Shown here in pieces: positions 1 through 8,929 of a DNA stretch of 11,743 nt. Where the stretch lies: assembly GCA_002474415.1 (NCBI GenBank), contig DLQV01000165.1, positions 864 to 12,606 of the forward strand. Direction: 5' to 3'. The stretch is from Lachnospiraceae bacterium UBA7598 (GTDB lineage: Bacteria; Bacillota; Clostridia; Lachnospirales; Lachnospiraceae). The notes under the pieces were generated by a model that saw only the letters and a program-made list of their open reading frames with translations, did not search any database and had not been told where the DNA came from. How positions within the stretch are numbered: position 1 is the first letter of the stretch; every line of letters starts with the position of its first letter. Both the position numbers and the translations under genes were made by a program.

Positions 1-449
1 CATGCTTCTCCTTCTACATGTTCCACGATGACCGCCTCTACCTGATCCTGATATTCTGGCAGGAATTTGTTCGTTGTAATCTTCAGTGCAGCATAATCGG
101 GAATTTCTGTTTTATCTTGTAACTCCTTATAATCATTAAGCAGAAATCTCGGATCTCCCTCGCCGATATTCTCGTAGGTCAGTCCGTAATAGCTGACAAA
201 TGCGTTAAAATCAACGTCATCAAATTCCGATTCGTCGATGTTGAATTCCTCACATACATATTCCAGTGTCAGCTTCTCATCCTTCGCCTGCGCTTGTCCA
301 TGTTCTGTCGTAACATTATCCTGATCTTTCTGACCGGCTTCTGTTGTGATATTTCCCTGTTCCTTTTGATTATCCTGCTTGTCTGACCCACACCCTGCGA
401 GGGAAAGCATCAAGGCTGCCACTATCACATAATAATATTTTCTTCTCAT
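1..449 (-). CDS. Putative lipoprotein of unknown function, C-terminus cut off by the window edge
   Basis: The reading frame opens at ATG 449 and stays open to base 1, giving 149 residues without a stop, so the 3' end lies outside the window. An AGGAG ribosome binding site (456-460) sits 6 bases upstream. Residues 1-20 look like a lipoprotein signal: Arg-Arg-Lys, a hydrophobic stretch (about 8-18), then the lipobox L17-A18-G19-C20. The protein is therefore probably lipidated at Cys20 and held on the outer face of the membrane. Residues 21-55 form a hydrophilic linker rich in Q, D, E, K, N and T, with two copies of a 12-residue unit sharing N-x-T-T-E-x-G-Q (starting at 33 and 45). Residues 58-149 are acidic and soluble, with no motif I recognise. 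The gene lies downstream of the gdhA terminator, so it is probably transcribed on its own. I could not assign a convincing promoter in 450-637. Reading frame and lipobox are directly visible; function is unknown. Confidence 0.8.
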   Translation of the reverse strand, partial: MRRKYYYVIVAALMLSLAGCGSDKQDNQKEQGNITTEAGQKDQDNVTTEHGQAQAKDEKLTLEYVCEEFNIDESEFDDVDFNAFVSYYGLTYENIGEGDPRFLLNDYKELQDKTEIPDYAALKITTNKFLPEYQDQVEAVIVEHVEGEA

Positions 450-637
450 GCCTTGCTCCTATCTGAAATCCCGCTTTATTCTAAATACTAAGCATCCCCT
501 ACGTTCTACCATTCCTTACGCCTTTGGAATGACTACTTCTAGTTTAACATAGAATTCATCTTATTGGAACAAAATATATTTCAGCAAAACATATTTTATA
601 TGTTATCATCAAAACGCATAAAATATTTTCAACGCAT

Positions 638-665
638 AAAAAAGGGCTGCCCCAAAGGCAGCCCT
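638..665 (-). terminator. Rho-independent terminator of gdhA
   Basis: A perfect 9-bp stem (AGGGCTGCC at 643-651 with GGCAGCCCT at 657-665, 5-base loop) is followed on the minus strand by a run of T (A-run 638-642 on the plus strand). It starts about 28 bases after the gdhA stop codon. The GC-rich stem and U-tract are textbook for an intrinsic terminator reading in the gdhA direction. Confidence 0.92.
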
Positions 666-693
666 AAAAAGTTCATATAAAATTTTCTAAGAA

Positions 694-2064
<1,371 letters not shown>

Positions 2065-2147
2065 TTATCATTAAATTATATTAACGATCTGTGTCCTAAT
2101 GGACGCATAACCGCTTTGGTCTTTTATTAGTACACATCAACAATATT

Positions 2148-2176
2148 ATTTTAACGGAAACTGCAAGTTTTGGCAA
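2148..2176 (-). promoter_or_regulatory. Probable gdhA promoter
   Basis: On the minus strand a -35 box TTGCCA (2171-2176) and a -10 box TAAAAT (2148-2153) are separated by exactly 17 bases. The start would fall near 2141, giving a leader of about 89 bases before the gdhA ATG. The leader holds only a small hairpin (GTCC-ATTA-GGAC, about 2093-2104). The spacer carries one arm of a long inverted repeat shared with the upstream terminator (see findings). Confidence 0.65.
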
Positions 2177-2248
2177 TAGAAAATTCTTTATTATTGTAAT
2201 TTTATACCACTATGGTGTGACAAAGTATGTTTTTTACCACAAAATGAA

Positions 2249-2286
2249 ATACAGCAGACCAAAACTTGCATTCCGGCCTGCTGTAT
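2249..2286 (-). terminator. Probable terminator of the fatty acid synthesis operon
   Basis: A 9-bp perfect stem (ATACAGCAG 2249-2257 with CTGCTGTAT 2278-2286), extended by two G-C pairs after one mismatch, closes a loop of about 14 bases. On the minus strand it is followed by TTTCATTTTG, a rather weak U-tract, so termination may be incomplete. It begins 33 bases after the fabT stop. Between the two lies a second small A/T-rich inverted repeat (TACACA 2290-2295 with TGTGTA 2305-2310). Confidence 0.65.
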
Positions 2287-2319
2287 CATTACACAAAATA
2301 ATTATGTGTATACTCTTTT

Positions 2320-2808
2320 TTATCTATTTATTTTGGACCAGTCAACGAATTCGGACTCTTCATCCGTATCGTAGTAGGTCAGTTTAAAGTAATCCACCAG
2401 TTTTGCCAGGGCAAAGACAAGTGTTTCCTTCTCGGAATCGTTCATTTCATCCGCAATATTTTTAATCATCTGACGATGAAACTGCTCATGATGATAATAG
2501 GCAGCTTTTCCCTTATCCGTCAAACGCAGTTTAATAACACGCTTATCTCTTGTGCTCCGTTCCCGGACAACATATCCTTTCTCACACAAGGCATCCATTG
2601 CTTTCGTAAGCGTACCTGTCGTAACGGACATCAGTTTTGCGACAGTTTTCATATTCCGTGGCTCATCAATTCCCACTGCCTCGATAATATGCATATCATT
2701 ATAACTGATATCTTTAAATTCCTCTGTGATCAGGCTTTTCGCCTCAATCTCCAGAATATCCTTGAATAATTTTACAAGAAGATCATTTAAGGTCTCTTCC
2801 AGCGTCAT
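2320..2808 (-). CDS. fabT: FabT-like MarR-family repressor of fatty acid synthesis
   Basis: 162-residue winged-helix regulator, slightly longer than streptococcal FabT (about 144). The stretch FKDISYNDMHIIEAVG (31-46) closely resembles the matching part of Streptococcus pneumoniae FabT as I recall it. The helix-turn-helix lies at about 53-80 and the wing, with R-S-T-R-D-K-R, at about 81-97; helices on both sides form the dimer interface. In streptococci FabT represses the fab genes and uses long-chain acyl-ACP as corepressor; the same is inferred here because TTTGATTATCAAA-type palindromes lie at the operon promoter. Start: ATG 2808 is preceded by AAGGAG (2815-2820) at 6 bases, better than the in-frame ATG at 2823, which has no good ribosome binding site. 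It is the last gene of the operon, 28 bases after fabH, so it would be autoregulated. The C-terminal tail (about 146-162) is acidic and extends past the usual family end. Confidence 0.9.
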   Translation of the reverse strand: MTLEETLNDLLVKLFKDILEIEAKSLITEEFKDISYNDMHIIEAVGIDEPRNMKTVAKLMSVTTGTLTKAMDALCEKGYVVRERSTRDKRVIKLRLTDKGKAAYYHHEQFHRQMIKNIADEMNDSEKETLVFALAKLVDYFKLTYYDTDEESEFVDWSKINR

Positions 2809-2836
2809 GTTAAACTCCTTCATGGTCTGGCATGAC

Positions 2837-3796
2837 CTACCACTCAACTGCACATGCCCCCCAGGTAAGTCCGGCACCAAATCCAGCTAATACGATTTTA
2901 TCGCCCCCGCTTATCATACCATGTTTGCGGACATTATCAAGTAAAATCGGTACGCTTGCGGCTGAAACATTTCCACATTTCTGTAAATTACACGGAAATT
3001 TTTCCATCGGCTGATGCAGACGTTTGGCCACCGACTCGATAATTCGGATATTTGCCTGATGGAGCAGAAAATATTTTACGTCTTCGATTGGAAGTTTCGC
3101 CTGTTCCAGTGCTTCACTGATTGCCTTTGGAACCGTACGCACAGCAAACTTATAAACCTCTCTCCCATCCATCTGGGTAAAAGCATAATGCTGTGCACCA
3201 AGCTGGCGGTAAAGATTGTTGACCGGGCGGTTTTCACAATGCAATGCCATGCCACCAGTTCCATCAGATCCCTGCACCATGGAAAGCAGTTGTTCTCCTT
3301 CCGCACTTACTACAGCGGCTCCAGCACCATCTCCAAAAAGCACACAGGTACTGCGGTCTGCCCAGTTCATCATTTTTGACAATGTTTCTGCCCCGATAAC
3401 CAATGCGCGTTTGTAACGTCCGGTACGGAAATAGGCATCTGCTGTAGATAATGCAAACAAAAATCCGGAACATCCGGCACTCAGGTCAAATGCTGTCGCA
3501 CCTCTTGCTCCAATTGCAGCCTGTACTTCACATGCCAACGATGGAAATATGTAATCCGGGGAAATTGTTCCCGCGATGATCAGGTCAATTTCACATCCAG
3601 ACATTTTTGCATCTGCAAGTGCTTTTTCCGCTGCCTCCACAGCCATAGAAGTTGTCGTTTCTTCCACTGCAATATGACGCATGCCAATTCCGGTCCGGGA
3701 ACGGATCCACTCATCCGAAGTATCCATTACCTGTGCCAAGTCATCATTGCTTACAACTTTTTTTGGAAGCGCACTTCCGGTTCCTAAAAATTTCAT
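2837..3796 (-). CDS. fabH: Beta-ketoacyl-ACP synthase III
   Basis: Catalyses the first condensation, acetyl-CoA (or another short acyl-CoA) with malonyl-ACP, to give a 3-ketoacyl-ACP. 319 residues, normal for FabH. The Cys-His-Asn triad is visible: C109 in FDLSAGCSGF, H246 in LLHQAN and N276 in CGNVSAAS. The last motif is usually GNTSAAS; Val replaces Thr next to the catalytic Asn, a small deviation. The glycine-rich FGDGAGAAVV (154-163) and the C-terminal GFGAGLTWG (305-313) are also typical. ATG 3796 has a GAGGAGA ribosome binding site about 8 bases upstream. It follows accDA by 26 bases and precedes fabT. In streptococci fabT-fabH open the fab cluster, while here they close it in the order fabH-fabT. 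Whether it prefers straight or branched primers cannot be read from the sequence. Confidence 0.97.
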   Translation of the reverse strand: MKFLGTGSALPKKVVSNDDLAQVMDTSDEWIRSRTGIGMRHIAVEETTTSMAVEAAEKALADAKMSGCEIDLIIAGTISPDYIFPSLACEVQAAIGARGATAFDLSAGCSGFLFALSTADAYFRTGRYKRALVIGAETLSKMMNWADRSTCVLFGDGAGAAVVSAEGEQLLSMVQGSDGTGGMALHCENRPVNNLYRQLGAQHYAFTQMDGREVYKFAVRTVPKAISEALEQAKLPIEDVKYFLLHQANIRIIESVAKRLHQPMEKFPCNLQKCGNVSAASVPILLDNVRKHGMISGGDKIVLAGFGAGLTWGACAVEW

Positions 3797-3822
3797 TTTA
3801 TGATTCTCCTCTATGGAACAAA

Positions 3823-5565
3823 TTAGAACTTTCTGAAGCGATCGTATCGCTCCTGTGCAAGCTGTTTACCACTCTTGTCATTCTGTGCACGTAAAAATTC
3901 TTTCATATTTCCTTTCATCCATGCCGCAATCGAAGTCAGCGCATCGTCATCTGCTCCGCCGTACTCCGGAATCACCTTATCCACAACAGACAGTTCTTTC
4001 AGATCCTGTGCCGTGATCTTCATGACAGTTGCCGCTTCTTTTGCACGTTTTCCATCCTTCCAGAGAATAGAAGCAAATCCTTCCGGTGAAAGAATCGAAT
4101 AGGTGGCATTTTCCATCATCCATACTTCATTGCCAACCGCAAGCGCAAGAGCTCCGCCACTGCCGCCTTCGCCAATCATCAGGCAAAGAATCGGCACCTG
4201 AATCCCGGACATTTCATAGAGGTTTCTTGCAATTGCCTCACCCTGCCCGTTCTCCTCAGCTTCTTTTCCCGGATATGCGCCAGATGTGTTTACAAATGTA
4301 ATAATTGGACGATGGAACTTTTCTGCCTGTTTCATCAGACGAATTGCCTTGCGATATCCTTCTGGAGAAGGCATACCAAAGTTGCGTTCCTTGCAATCCT
4401 TTAAATCTTTTCCCTTATGCACACCGATCACGGTTACCGGCTGTCCATCCAGATAGGCAATACCGCCGACAATTGCCGGATCATCGCGGAAATAACGGTC
4501 TCCATGCAATTCCATGAATTCGTCAAAAATCTGTCCCATATAATCGACAGATGCCAGACGTTTCATCTGGCGCGCAGCCATTACTTTGTCCCATGGCTCT
4601 AACGGCTTGGAAAACGTGGTTCTCTCACGCATCAGTTCCGTTGGCTCATAGCGGTCATTGTCATGTTCTGGATCAAAGTTTGCATATCCTTCGGTCGGAC
4701 GATGCAGACGAAGTATTTTTCCCAGCGTATCTTTTAATTCATCACGCTCTACAATTGCATCCACAAATCCGTGTTTCAACTGAAACTCAGCTCTCTGGAA
4801 TCCCTCTGGAAGTTTCTCGCCGATGGTCTGCTCAATCACACGTGGGCCGGCAAAACCAATCAGCGCTCCCGGCTCTGCAAGAATAATGTCTCCAAGCATT
4901 GCAAAACTTGCGGTCACACCACCGGTTGTCGGATCTGTCAGAACCGAAATATAGAGAAGTCCTGCATCCGAATGTCGTTTAACAGCTGCAGAAGTCTTTG
5001 CCATCTGCATCAGGGAAATAATTCCCTCCTGCATACGTGCACCACCGGAACAGCAGAATAAGATTACCGGAAGTTTCTGTTCCGTTGCCTTTTCCATTGC
5101 ACGTGTAATCCGCTCACCGACTACGTGTCCCATACTTCCCATCATGAAACGGGCGTCAATCACACCGAGAACTGTCTTTTCTCCATTGATTGTACAGGTT
5201 CCCATAGTTACGCCTTCGTTTAACCCGGTTTTTTCCTGTGTTGCGGCAACTTTCTCTTCGTATTCCGGGAAATTCAGCGGATTTCCGGTCTTCAGATCAT
5301 TGTCCCAGGTCTCAAACGTTCCTGCATCCGCCACCATATGAATACGGTTTTTGGTACGGACACGAAAATAATATCCACACTCGTAGCAGACATATTTATT
5401 TTTGATAACGCGCTGTTTATCCAGTTCTTTTTTACAGATTTTACAGGTAACAGTCTCTACAACAGGAGCTGCTTCCTTTGCCTCTTCCTGCTTTGGCTCT
5501 TCTGCCTGTGTTTTTTCTGGTTCTTCGTTGTGATTTACTTTGATATATTTTTTATTAAAAAACAT
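3823..5565 (-). CDS. accDA: Acetyl-CoA carboxylase carboxyltransferase, beta and alpha subunits fused (AccD-AccA)
   Basis: Transfers the carboxyl group from carboxybiotin to acetyl-CoA, making malonyl-CoA. One 580-residue chain holds both subunits. Residues 1-40 are a charged E/K/P-rich lead. The AccD half follows, with a four-cysteine zinc ribbon (C41-x2-C44, C60-x2-C63), the SGGARMQEG motif (173-181) and [11 protein letters not shown] (237-247). A linker of about 30 residues (290-320) leads to the AccA half, with [13 protein letters not shown] (395-407), NTSGAYPG (426-433) and [10 protein letters not shown] (465-474). The AccA half starts near the point matching the first carboxylase-fold segment of E. 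coli AccA, so the N-terminal helical region of about 60 residues is mostly missing or replaced by the linker. ATG 5565 fits MFFNKK; a purine-rich GGGGAAAGG overlaps the fabZ stop just upstream. It lies 10 bases after fabZ. No biotin carboxylase or biotin carrier gene is in the window. Confidence 0.96.
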   Translation of the reverse strand: MFFNKKYIKVNHNEEPEKTQAEEPKQEEAKEAAPVVETVTCKICKKELDKQRVIKNKYVCYECGYYFRVRTKNRIHMVADAGTFETWDNDLKTGNPLNFPEYEEKVAATQEKTGLNEGVTMGTCTINGEKTVLGVIDARFMMGSMGHVVGERITRAMEKATEQKLPVILFCCSGGARMQEGIISLMQMAKTSAAVKRHSDAGLLYISVLTDPTTGGVTASFAMLGDIILAEPGALIGFAGPRVIEQTIGEKLPEGFQRAEFQLKHGFVDAIVERDELKDTLGKILRLHRPTEGYANFDPEHDNDRYEPTELMRERTTFSKPLEPWDKVMAARQMKRLASVDYMGQIFDEFMELHGDRYFRDDPAIVGGIAYLDGQPVTVIGVHKGKDLKDCKERNFGMPSPEGYRKAIRLMKQAEKFHRPIITFVNTSGAYPGKEAEENGQGEAIARNLYEMSGIQVPILCLMIGEGGSGGALALAVGNEVWMMENATYSILSPEGFASILWKDGKRAKEAATVMKITAQDLKELSVVDKVIPEYGGADDDALTSIAAWMKGNMKEFLRAQNDKSGKQLAQERYDRFRKF

Positions 5566-5575
5566 TGCCTTTCCC

Positions 5576-6001
5576 CTATCCGATTGCAAATGTCAGTTCT
5601 GCGGAACATGCCAGTTTTCCATTTACTTTTGCTGTTGCCTGCCCCACACCGATCGGTCCCTTCACCTTGATAATTTCGGTTTCAAGCACCAGAGTATCCC
5701 CCGGAACAACTTTCTGCTTGAATTTTGCTTTATTGATTCCTGCAAAATATGCCGTCTTTCCTTTCCACTCCGGCTGCGAAAGAATTGCAATCGCACCGGT
5801 CTGTGCCAGTGCTTCCACGATCAGCACGCCCGGCATAACCGGATTTCCCGGAAAATGACCTGCAAAAAACGGTTCATTGAAAGTTACATTTTTCTTTGCC
5901 ACTGCGCGCACGCCCGGCTCTACTTCTTCCACGATGTCAATCAGCAGAAACGGATGTCTGTGCGGCAGGATTTCCATAATTTCCTGTGTTGTCATGCTCA
6001 T
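5576..6001 (-). CDS. fabZ: 3-hydroxyacyl-ACP dehydratase
   Basis: Removes water from 3-hydroxyacyl-ACP to give trans-2-enoyl-ACP in the elongation cycle. 141 residues, the usual hot-dog-fold size. The catalytic pair is present: H49 in [14 protein letters not shown] and E63 in [11 protein letters not shown]. The N-terminal [11 protein letters not shown] (12-22) is also typical of FabZ. Start: ATG 6001 lies 8 bases after GAGGAG, which is the last two glutamate codons of fabF; ATG 5995 would be too far. It begins 5 bases after the fabF stop, leaving no room for accB, which often stands between fabF and fabZ in Firmicute clusters. A FabN-like role in making unsaturated chains cannot be excluded from sequence alone, but nothing here points to it. 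Confidence 0.96.
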   Translation of the reverse strand: MSMTTQEIMEILPHRHPFLLIDIVEEVEPGVRAVAKKNVTFNEPFFAGHFPGNPVMPGVLIVEALAQTGAIAILSQPEWKGKTAYFAGINKAKFKQKVVPGDTLVLETEIIKVKGPIGVGQATAKVNGKLACSAELTFAIG

Positions 6002-6006
6002 AGTGC

Positions 6007-7239
6007 CTACTCCTCGTATTTACGAACCAGAAGACTTGCGTTATGTCCGCCAAATCCCAGAGAGTTTGACAGTGCATAGGTAAATGACTCGTGGTATTCT
6101 TCTTTGCAATAGTTCAGATCCATCTCGTCATCCGGTGTCTCATAACCAACGGTGCGGTGAATGTATCCTTCTTCCAGCTCCTTGACACAGGTGATAAACT
6201 CAACCGCTCCTGCGGCACCAAGAAGATGACCGATCATAGACTTTGTAGAATTGATCTTAATGTCCTTTGCATGATCTCCAAACAGTAACTTAATGGCACG
6301 GGTCTCGAAAAGATCGTTGTGATGCGTTGCAGTACCATGCGCATTGATGTACGTGATCTCGTTTTTGTCTACCCCTGCATCCTCAATGGCATTCTGCATA
6401 GCGCGTGCTGCACCTGCACCGTCTTCGAGCGGGGAAGTAATATGATAAGCATCTGCGGAACATCCATATCCCACAATCTCTGCATAGATTTTTGCGCCTC
6501 TTGCTTTTGCATGCTCAAGTTCCTCAAGGACAACAATGCCGGCGCCTTCGCCCAATACAAAACCGCTGCGGTTTTTATCGAAAGGAAGGGAACATTTTTC
6601 CGGATCATCGGATGGAGAAAGCGCAGTCAGTGCACCGAATCCGGCAATCGCACATGGACATACCGCAGCCTCTGTTCCTCCGGCTACCATGACATCTGCC
6701 TCTCCGTACTGAATGCTGCGGAACGCATCACCGATATTGTTCGTACCGGTCGCACAGGCAGTTACATCATTGGTACATTTTCCCTGCAATCCCAGCTGTA
6801 TGGAGACATTTCCTGCTGCCATGTTTGAGATCATCAATGGAACGAAAATCGGATTGACTCTGCCCGGTCCTTTTTCCACAATCTTTGTATACTCGCGCTC
6901 GATGGCCTGAAGACTTCCAACACCGCATCCAACGGCTGTACCGCAACGGTACGCGTCCTCTTTTTCCATATCAAGCCCTGCATCCGCAACGGCTTCTTTG
7001 GCTGCTGCTACTGCGTACTGTGCAAACAGTTCCATACGCTTTGCTGCCTTAAAATCCATATGCTCTTTTCCGACAAAACCTTTGACTTCTGCCGCAAGAT
7101 GTGCTTTGTATTCACTTGCATCAAACTTCGTGATAGGACCAAATCCAATCTGTCCGGCATGGATTCCTTTCCAGAATTCTTCCACATTCAGACCGATCGG
7201 CGTGATTGCTCCCATTCCCGTCACAACGACTCTTCTCAT
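6007..7239 (-). CDS. fabF: Beta-ketoacyl-ACP synthase II
   Basis: Condenses malonyl-ACP with the growing acyl-ACP. 410 residues, full length for FabF. Catalytic residues: C162 in [13 protein letters not shown]301 in [12 protein letters not shown]333 in [14 protein letters not shown] and H338 in the same motif. The C-terminal [11 protein letters not shown] (392-402) is the usual glycine-rich end that lines the acyl pocket. ATG 7239 is preceded by a purine-rich AAGGAAAAGGAAA. The gap to fabG is 30 bases, the widest inside the operon, and holds only this purine-rich stretch. Its last codons (GAG GAG) serve as ribosome binding site for fabZ, suggesting translational coupling. Confidence 0.97.
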   Translation of the reverse strand: MRRVVVTGMGAITPIGLNVEEFWKGIHAGQIGFGPITKFDASEYKAHLAAEVKGFVGKEHMDFKAAKRMELFAQYAVAAAKEAVADAGLDMEKEDAYRCGTAVGCGVGSLQAIEREYTKIVEKGPGRVNPIFVPLMISNMAAGNVSIQLGLQGKCTNDVTACATGTNNIGDAFRSIQYGEADVMVAGGTEAAVCPCAIAGFGALTALSPSDDPEKCSLPFDKNRSGFVLGEGAGIVVLEELEHAKARGAKIYAEIVGYGCSADAYHITSPLEDGAGAARAMQNAIEDAGVDKNEITYINAHGTATHHNDLFETRAIKLLFGDHAKDIKINSTKSMIGHLLGAAGAVEFITCVKELEEGYIHRTVGYETPDDEMDLNYCKEEYHESFTYALSNSLGFGGHNASLLVRKYEE

Positions 7240-7269
7240 TTTCCTTTTCCTTTCTTTCTATCAGGTTCC

Positions 7270-8010
7270 TTAAATGGCCATACCACCGTCTACGGAAAGT
7301 ATCTGTCCAGTAATATAGTCAGATTCCGGTGATGCAAGAAATGCGACTGCGTGCGCAATATCCTGTACCTGTCCGGCTCTGCCAAGCGGGATCTGCTTTT
7401 TTAATTCTTCCTGGGTCTTTTCCGGCAATACTGCGGTCATCTCTGTCTCTACAAATCCAGGAGCTACCGCGTTGACACAGATTCCTCTGGATGCAAGCTC
7501 CCTTGCAACAGATTTTGTCAGACCGATCACGCCCGCCTTGCTGGCTGCATAGTTTGACTGTCCCGCATTTCCAAGGATTCCGGATACCGAAGAAATATTG
7601 ATAATTTTTCCAGCACGCTGCTTTAACAGATAGCGTGACAGATGACGAATGGTATTGAAGGTTCCCTTCAGATTGGTATTGATCACAGCGTCAAAATCGC
7701 TTTCCTTCATGCGCATGAGCAGATCATCTCTTGTAATTCCGGCATTGTTCACCAGAATATCGATATGTTTGTATTCTTTGATCAGGGATTCGATCATCTC
7801 CTGGCAAGCCGTAAAATCAGAGACATTGCAGCGAACACTCACCGCATCTCCTCCGGCCGCCTTGATCGCTGCGACCGTTTCATTTGCGGCATCCTCGGAA
7901 CCATTGTAGTTTACTACAACAAATGCTCCGCGTTTTGCCAGCTCTAACGCAATGGCTCTTCCGATTCCCCTTGAAGCACCTGTAACAAGTGCATTTTTAC
8001 CGGTTAACAT
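7270..8010 (-). CDS. fabG: 3-oxoacyl-ACP reductase (NADPH)
   Basis: Reduces 3-ketoacyl-ACP to 3-hydroxyacyl-ACP. A 246-residue classical short-chain dehydrogenase. Nucleotide-binding motif TGASRGIG (10-17), NNAG (88-91), and the Ser-Tyr-Lys set S141, Y154 and K158 in NISSVSG and SNYAASKAG. VAPGFVETEM (182-191) and the C-terminal DGGMAI are typical FabG ends. ATG 8010 gives the standard MLTGKNALVTGASRG start; a longer frame to 8058 has no family match. The start overlaps the fabD 3' end by 14 bases, and the nearest GGAGG (8023-8027) is 12 bases away, longer than usual, so expression probably depends on coupling to fabD translation (inference). Confidence 0.96.
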   Translation of the reverse strand: MLTGKNALVTGASRGIGRAIALELAKRGAFVVVNYNGSEDAANETVAAIKAAGGDAVSVRCNVSDFTACQEMIESLIKEYKHIDILVNNAGITRDDLLMRMKESDFDAVINTNLKGTFNTIRHLSRYLLKQRAGKIINISSVSGILGNAGQSNYAASKAGVIGLTKSVARELASRGICVNAVAPGFVETEMTAVLPEKTQEELKKQIPLGRAGQVQDIAHAVAFLASPESDYITGQILSVDGGMAI

Positions 8011-8920
8011 ATTTATTGAAATCCTCCATTTTATCGATGTTGCATGTTGTAACATCACGATTGATCTTTCTCATAAATCCGGAAAGGCTGCGTCCCGGTC
8101 CGATCTCCACAAATTCCTCTGCTCCATCCGCGATCAGGCGCTCAATCGTCTGCTGCCAGCGCACGGAAGAAGAAACCTGACGTACCAGATAATCCTTGAC
8201 GTCTGCCGGATCTTTGACATAATCCGCGGTCACATTGGTCAGATACGGAATGGTGATCGGCTGAATCGTTACACCTTCGAGTGCCTCTTTAAGTTTCTTT
8301 CCAGCTTCTGCCAAAAGTGCAGAATGGAACGGGCCACTGACTTTAAGCGGAACCACGCGCTTTGCTCCGGCTTCCTTGCAGGCATCTCCTGCCTCGCCTA
8401 CGGCATCTGCTGCTCCGGTGATAACGATCTGTCCCGGACAGTTGTAATTTGCAATGGAAACAACTTTGTTTGTTTTTGCCGCAGTTTTCTCACAGATTGC
8501 TGCGATCTTTTCCGCATCCAGTCCAAGGATTGCAGACATACCGCCGCCTACCGGATATGCCTGTTCCATATAAATGCCGCGCTTTCTTACAACCGCAAAT
8601 GCATCCCGCATCGTCATCGCTCCTGATGCAATCAGTGCCCCGTACTCACCAAGGCTTAATCCTGCGGTGACATCACAGTTGATTCCCGCTGCCTTTAATG
8701 CCGCATAAATTGCAGCTTCTGTGGTAAGCATACAAATCTGTGTGTACTCTGTAATATTCAGCTTGTCATTTTCCTCAAAACAAAGCGCTGCCACATCCAG
8801 ACCTGTCACTTCATTCGCCAGATCATAGACGGCCTTTGCCTCCGGCATGGTATCATAAAATTCCTTTCCCATACCAATATACTGAGATCCCTGTCCAGGG
8901 AACATAAATACTCTCTTCAC
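7997..8920 (-). CDS. fabD: Malonyl-CoA:ACP transacylase
   Basis: Moves malonyl from CoA to AcpP, supplying the extender for FabH and FabF. 307 residues, normal for FabD. Features: FPGQGSQ (7-13) near the N-terminus, the nucleophile S89 in GLSLGEYGAL, R114 for malonate carboxylate binding and catalytic H199 in SGPFHSAL. The residue before the nucleophile is Leu rather than the His of E. coli FabD (GHSLGEY). It starts with GTG (8918-8920), the only non-ATG start among the complete genes here. A good AGGAG that includes the fabK stop codon lies about 6 bases upstream. The spacing to fabK is 9 bases, and the 3' end overlaps fabG by 14 bases. Confidence 0.96.
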   Translation of the reverse strand: MKRVFMFPGQGSQYIGMGKEFYDTMPEAKAVYDLANEVTGLDVAALCFEENDKLNITEYTQICMLTTEAAIYAALKAAGINCDVTAGLSLGEYGALIASGAMTMRDAFAVVRKRGIYMEQAYPVGGGMSAILGLDAEKIAAICEKTAAKTNKVVSIANYNCPGQIVITGAADAVGEAGDACKEAGAKRVVPLKVSGPFHSALLAEAGKKLKEALEGVTIQPITIPYLTNVTADYVKDPADVKDYLVRQVSSSVRWQQTIERLIADGAEEFVEIGPGRSLSGFMRKINRDVTTCNIDKMEDFNKYVNR

Positions 8921-8929
8921 TGTCTTCTC

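Noticed and set aside
365..374. TTTGATTATC, resembling the left part of a FabT operator
   Set aside because: It lies inside the coding region of the lipoprotein gene, lacks the right half of the palindrome and is not near a start site.
510..531. CATTCC/GGAATG hairpin in the leader of the lipoprotein gene
   Set aside because: A 6-bp stem with a 10-base loop and no T-run; not enough for a terminator or riboswitch call.
2809..2880. Longer form of the regulator starting at 2823 or 2880
   Set aside because: It would overlap fabH or lack a ribosome binding site; AAGGAG at 2815-2820 clearly serves ATG 2808.
5540..6079. 179-codon open frame on the plus strand across accDA, fabZ and fabF
   Set aside because: It spans the junctions of three real genes and has no family features.
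8011..8058. 16-residue N-terminal extension of FabG
   Set aside because: It lies inside fabD and does not match the conserved short FabG start.
7952..8626. 224-codon open frame on the plus strand opposite fabD and fabG
   Set aside because: Antisense shadow with no recognisable motif; fabD and fabG are certain.
8647..8676. Leu in place of His before the nucleophile in FabD (GLSLGEY)
   Set aside because: I believe this variant is common in Firmicute FabD proteins, and Ser, Arg and His of the active site are all present.
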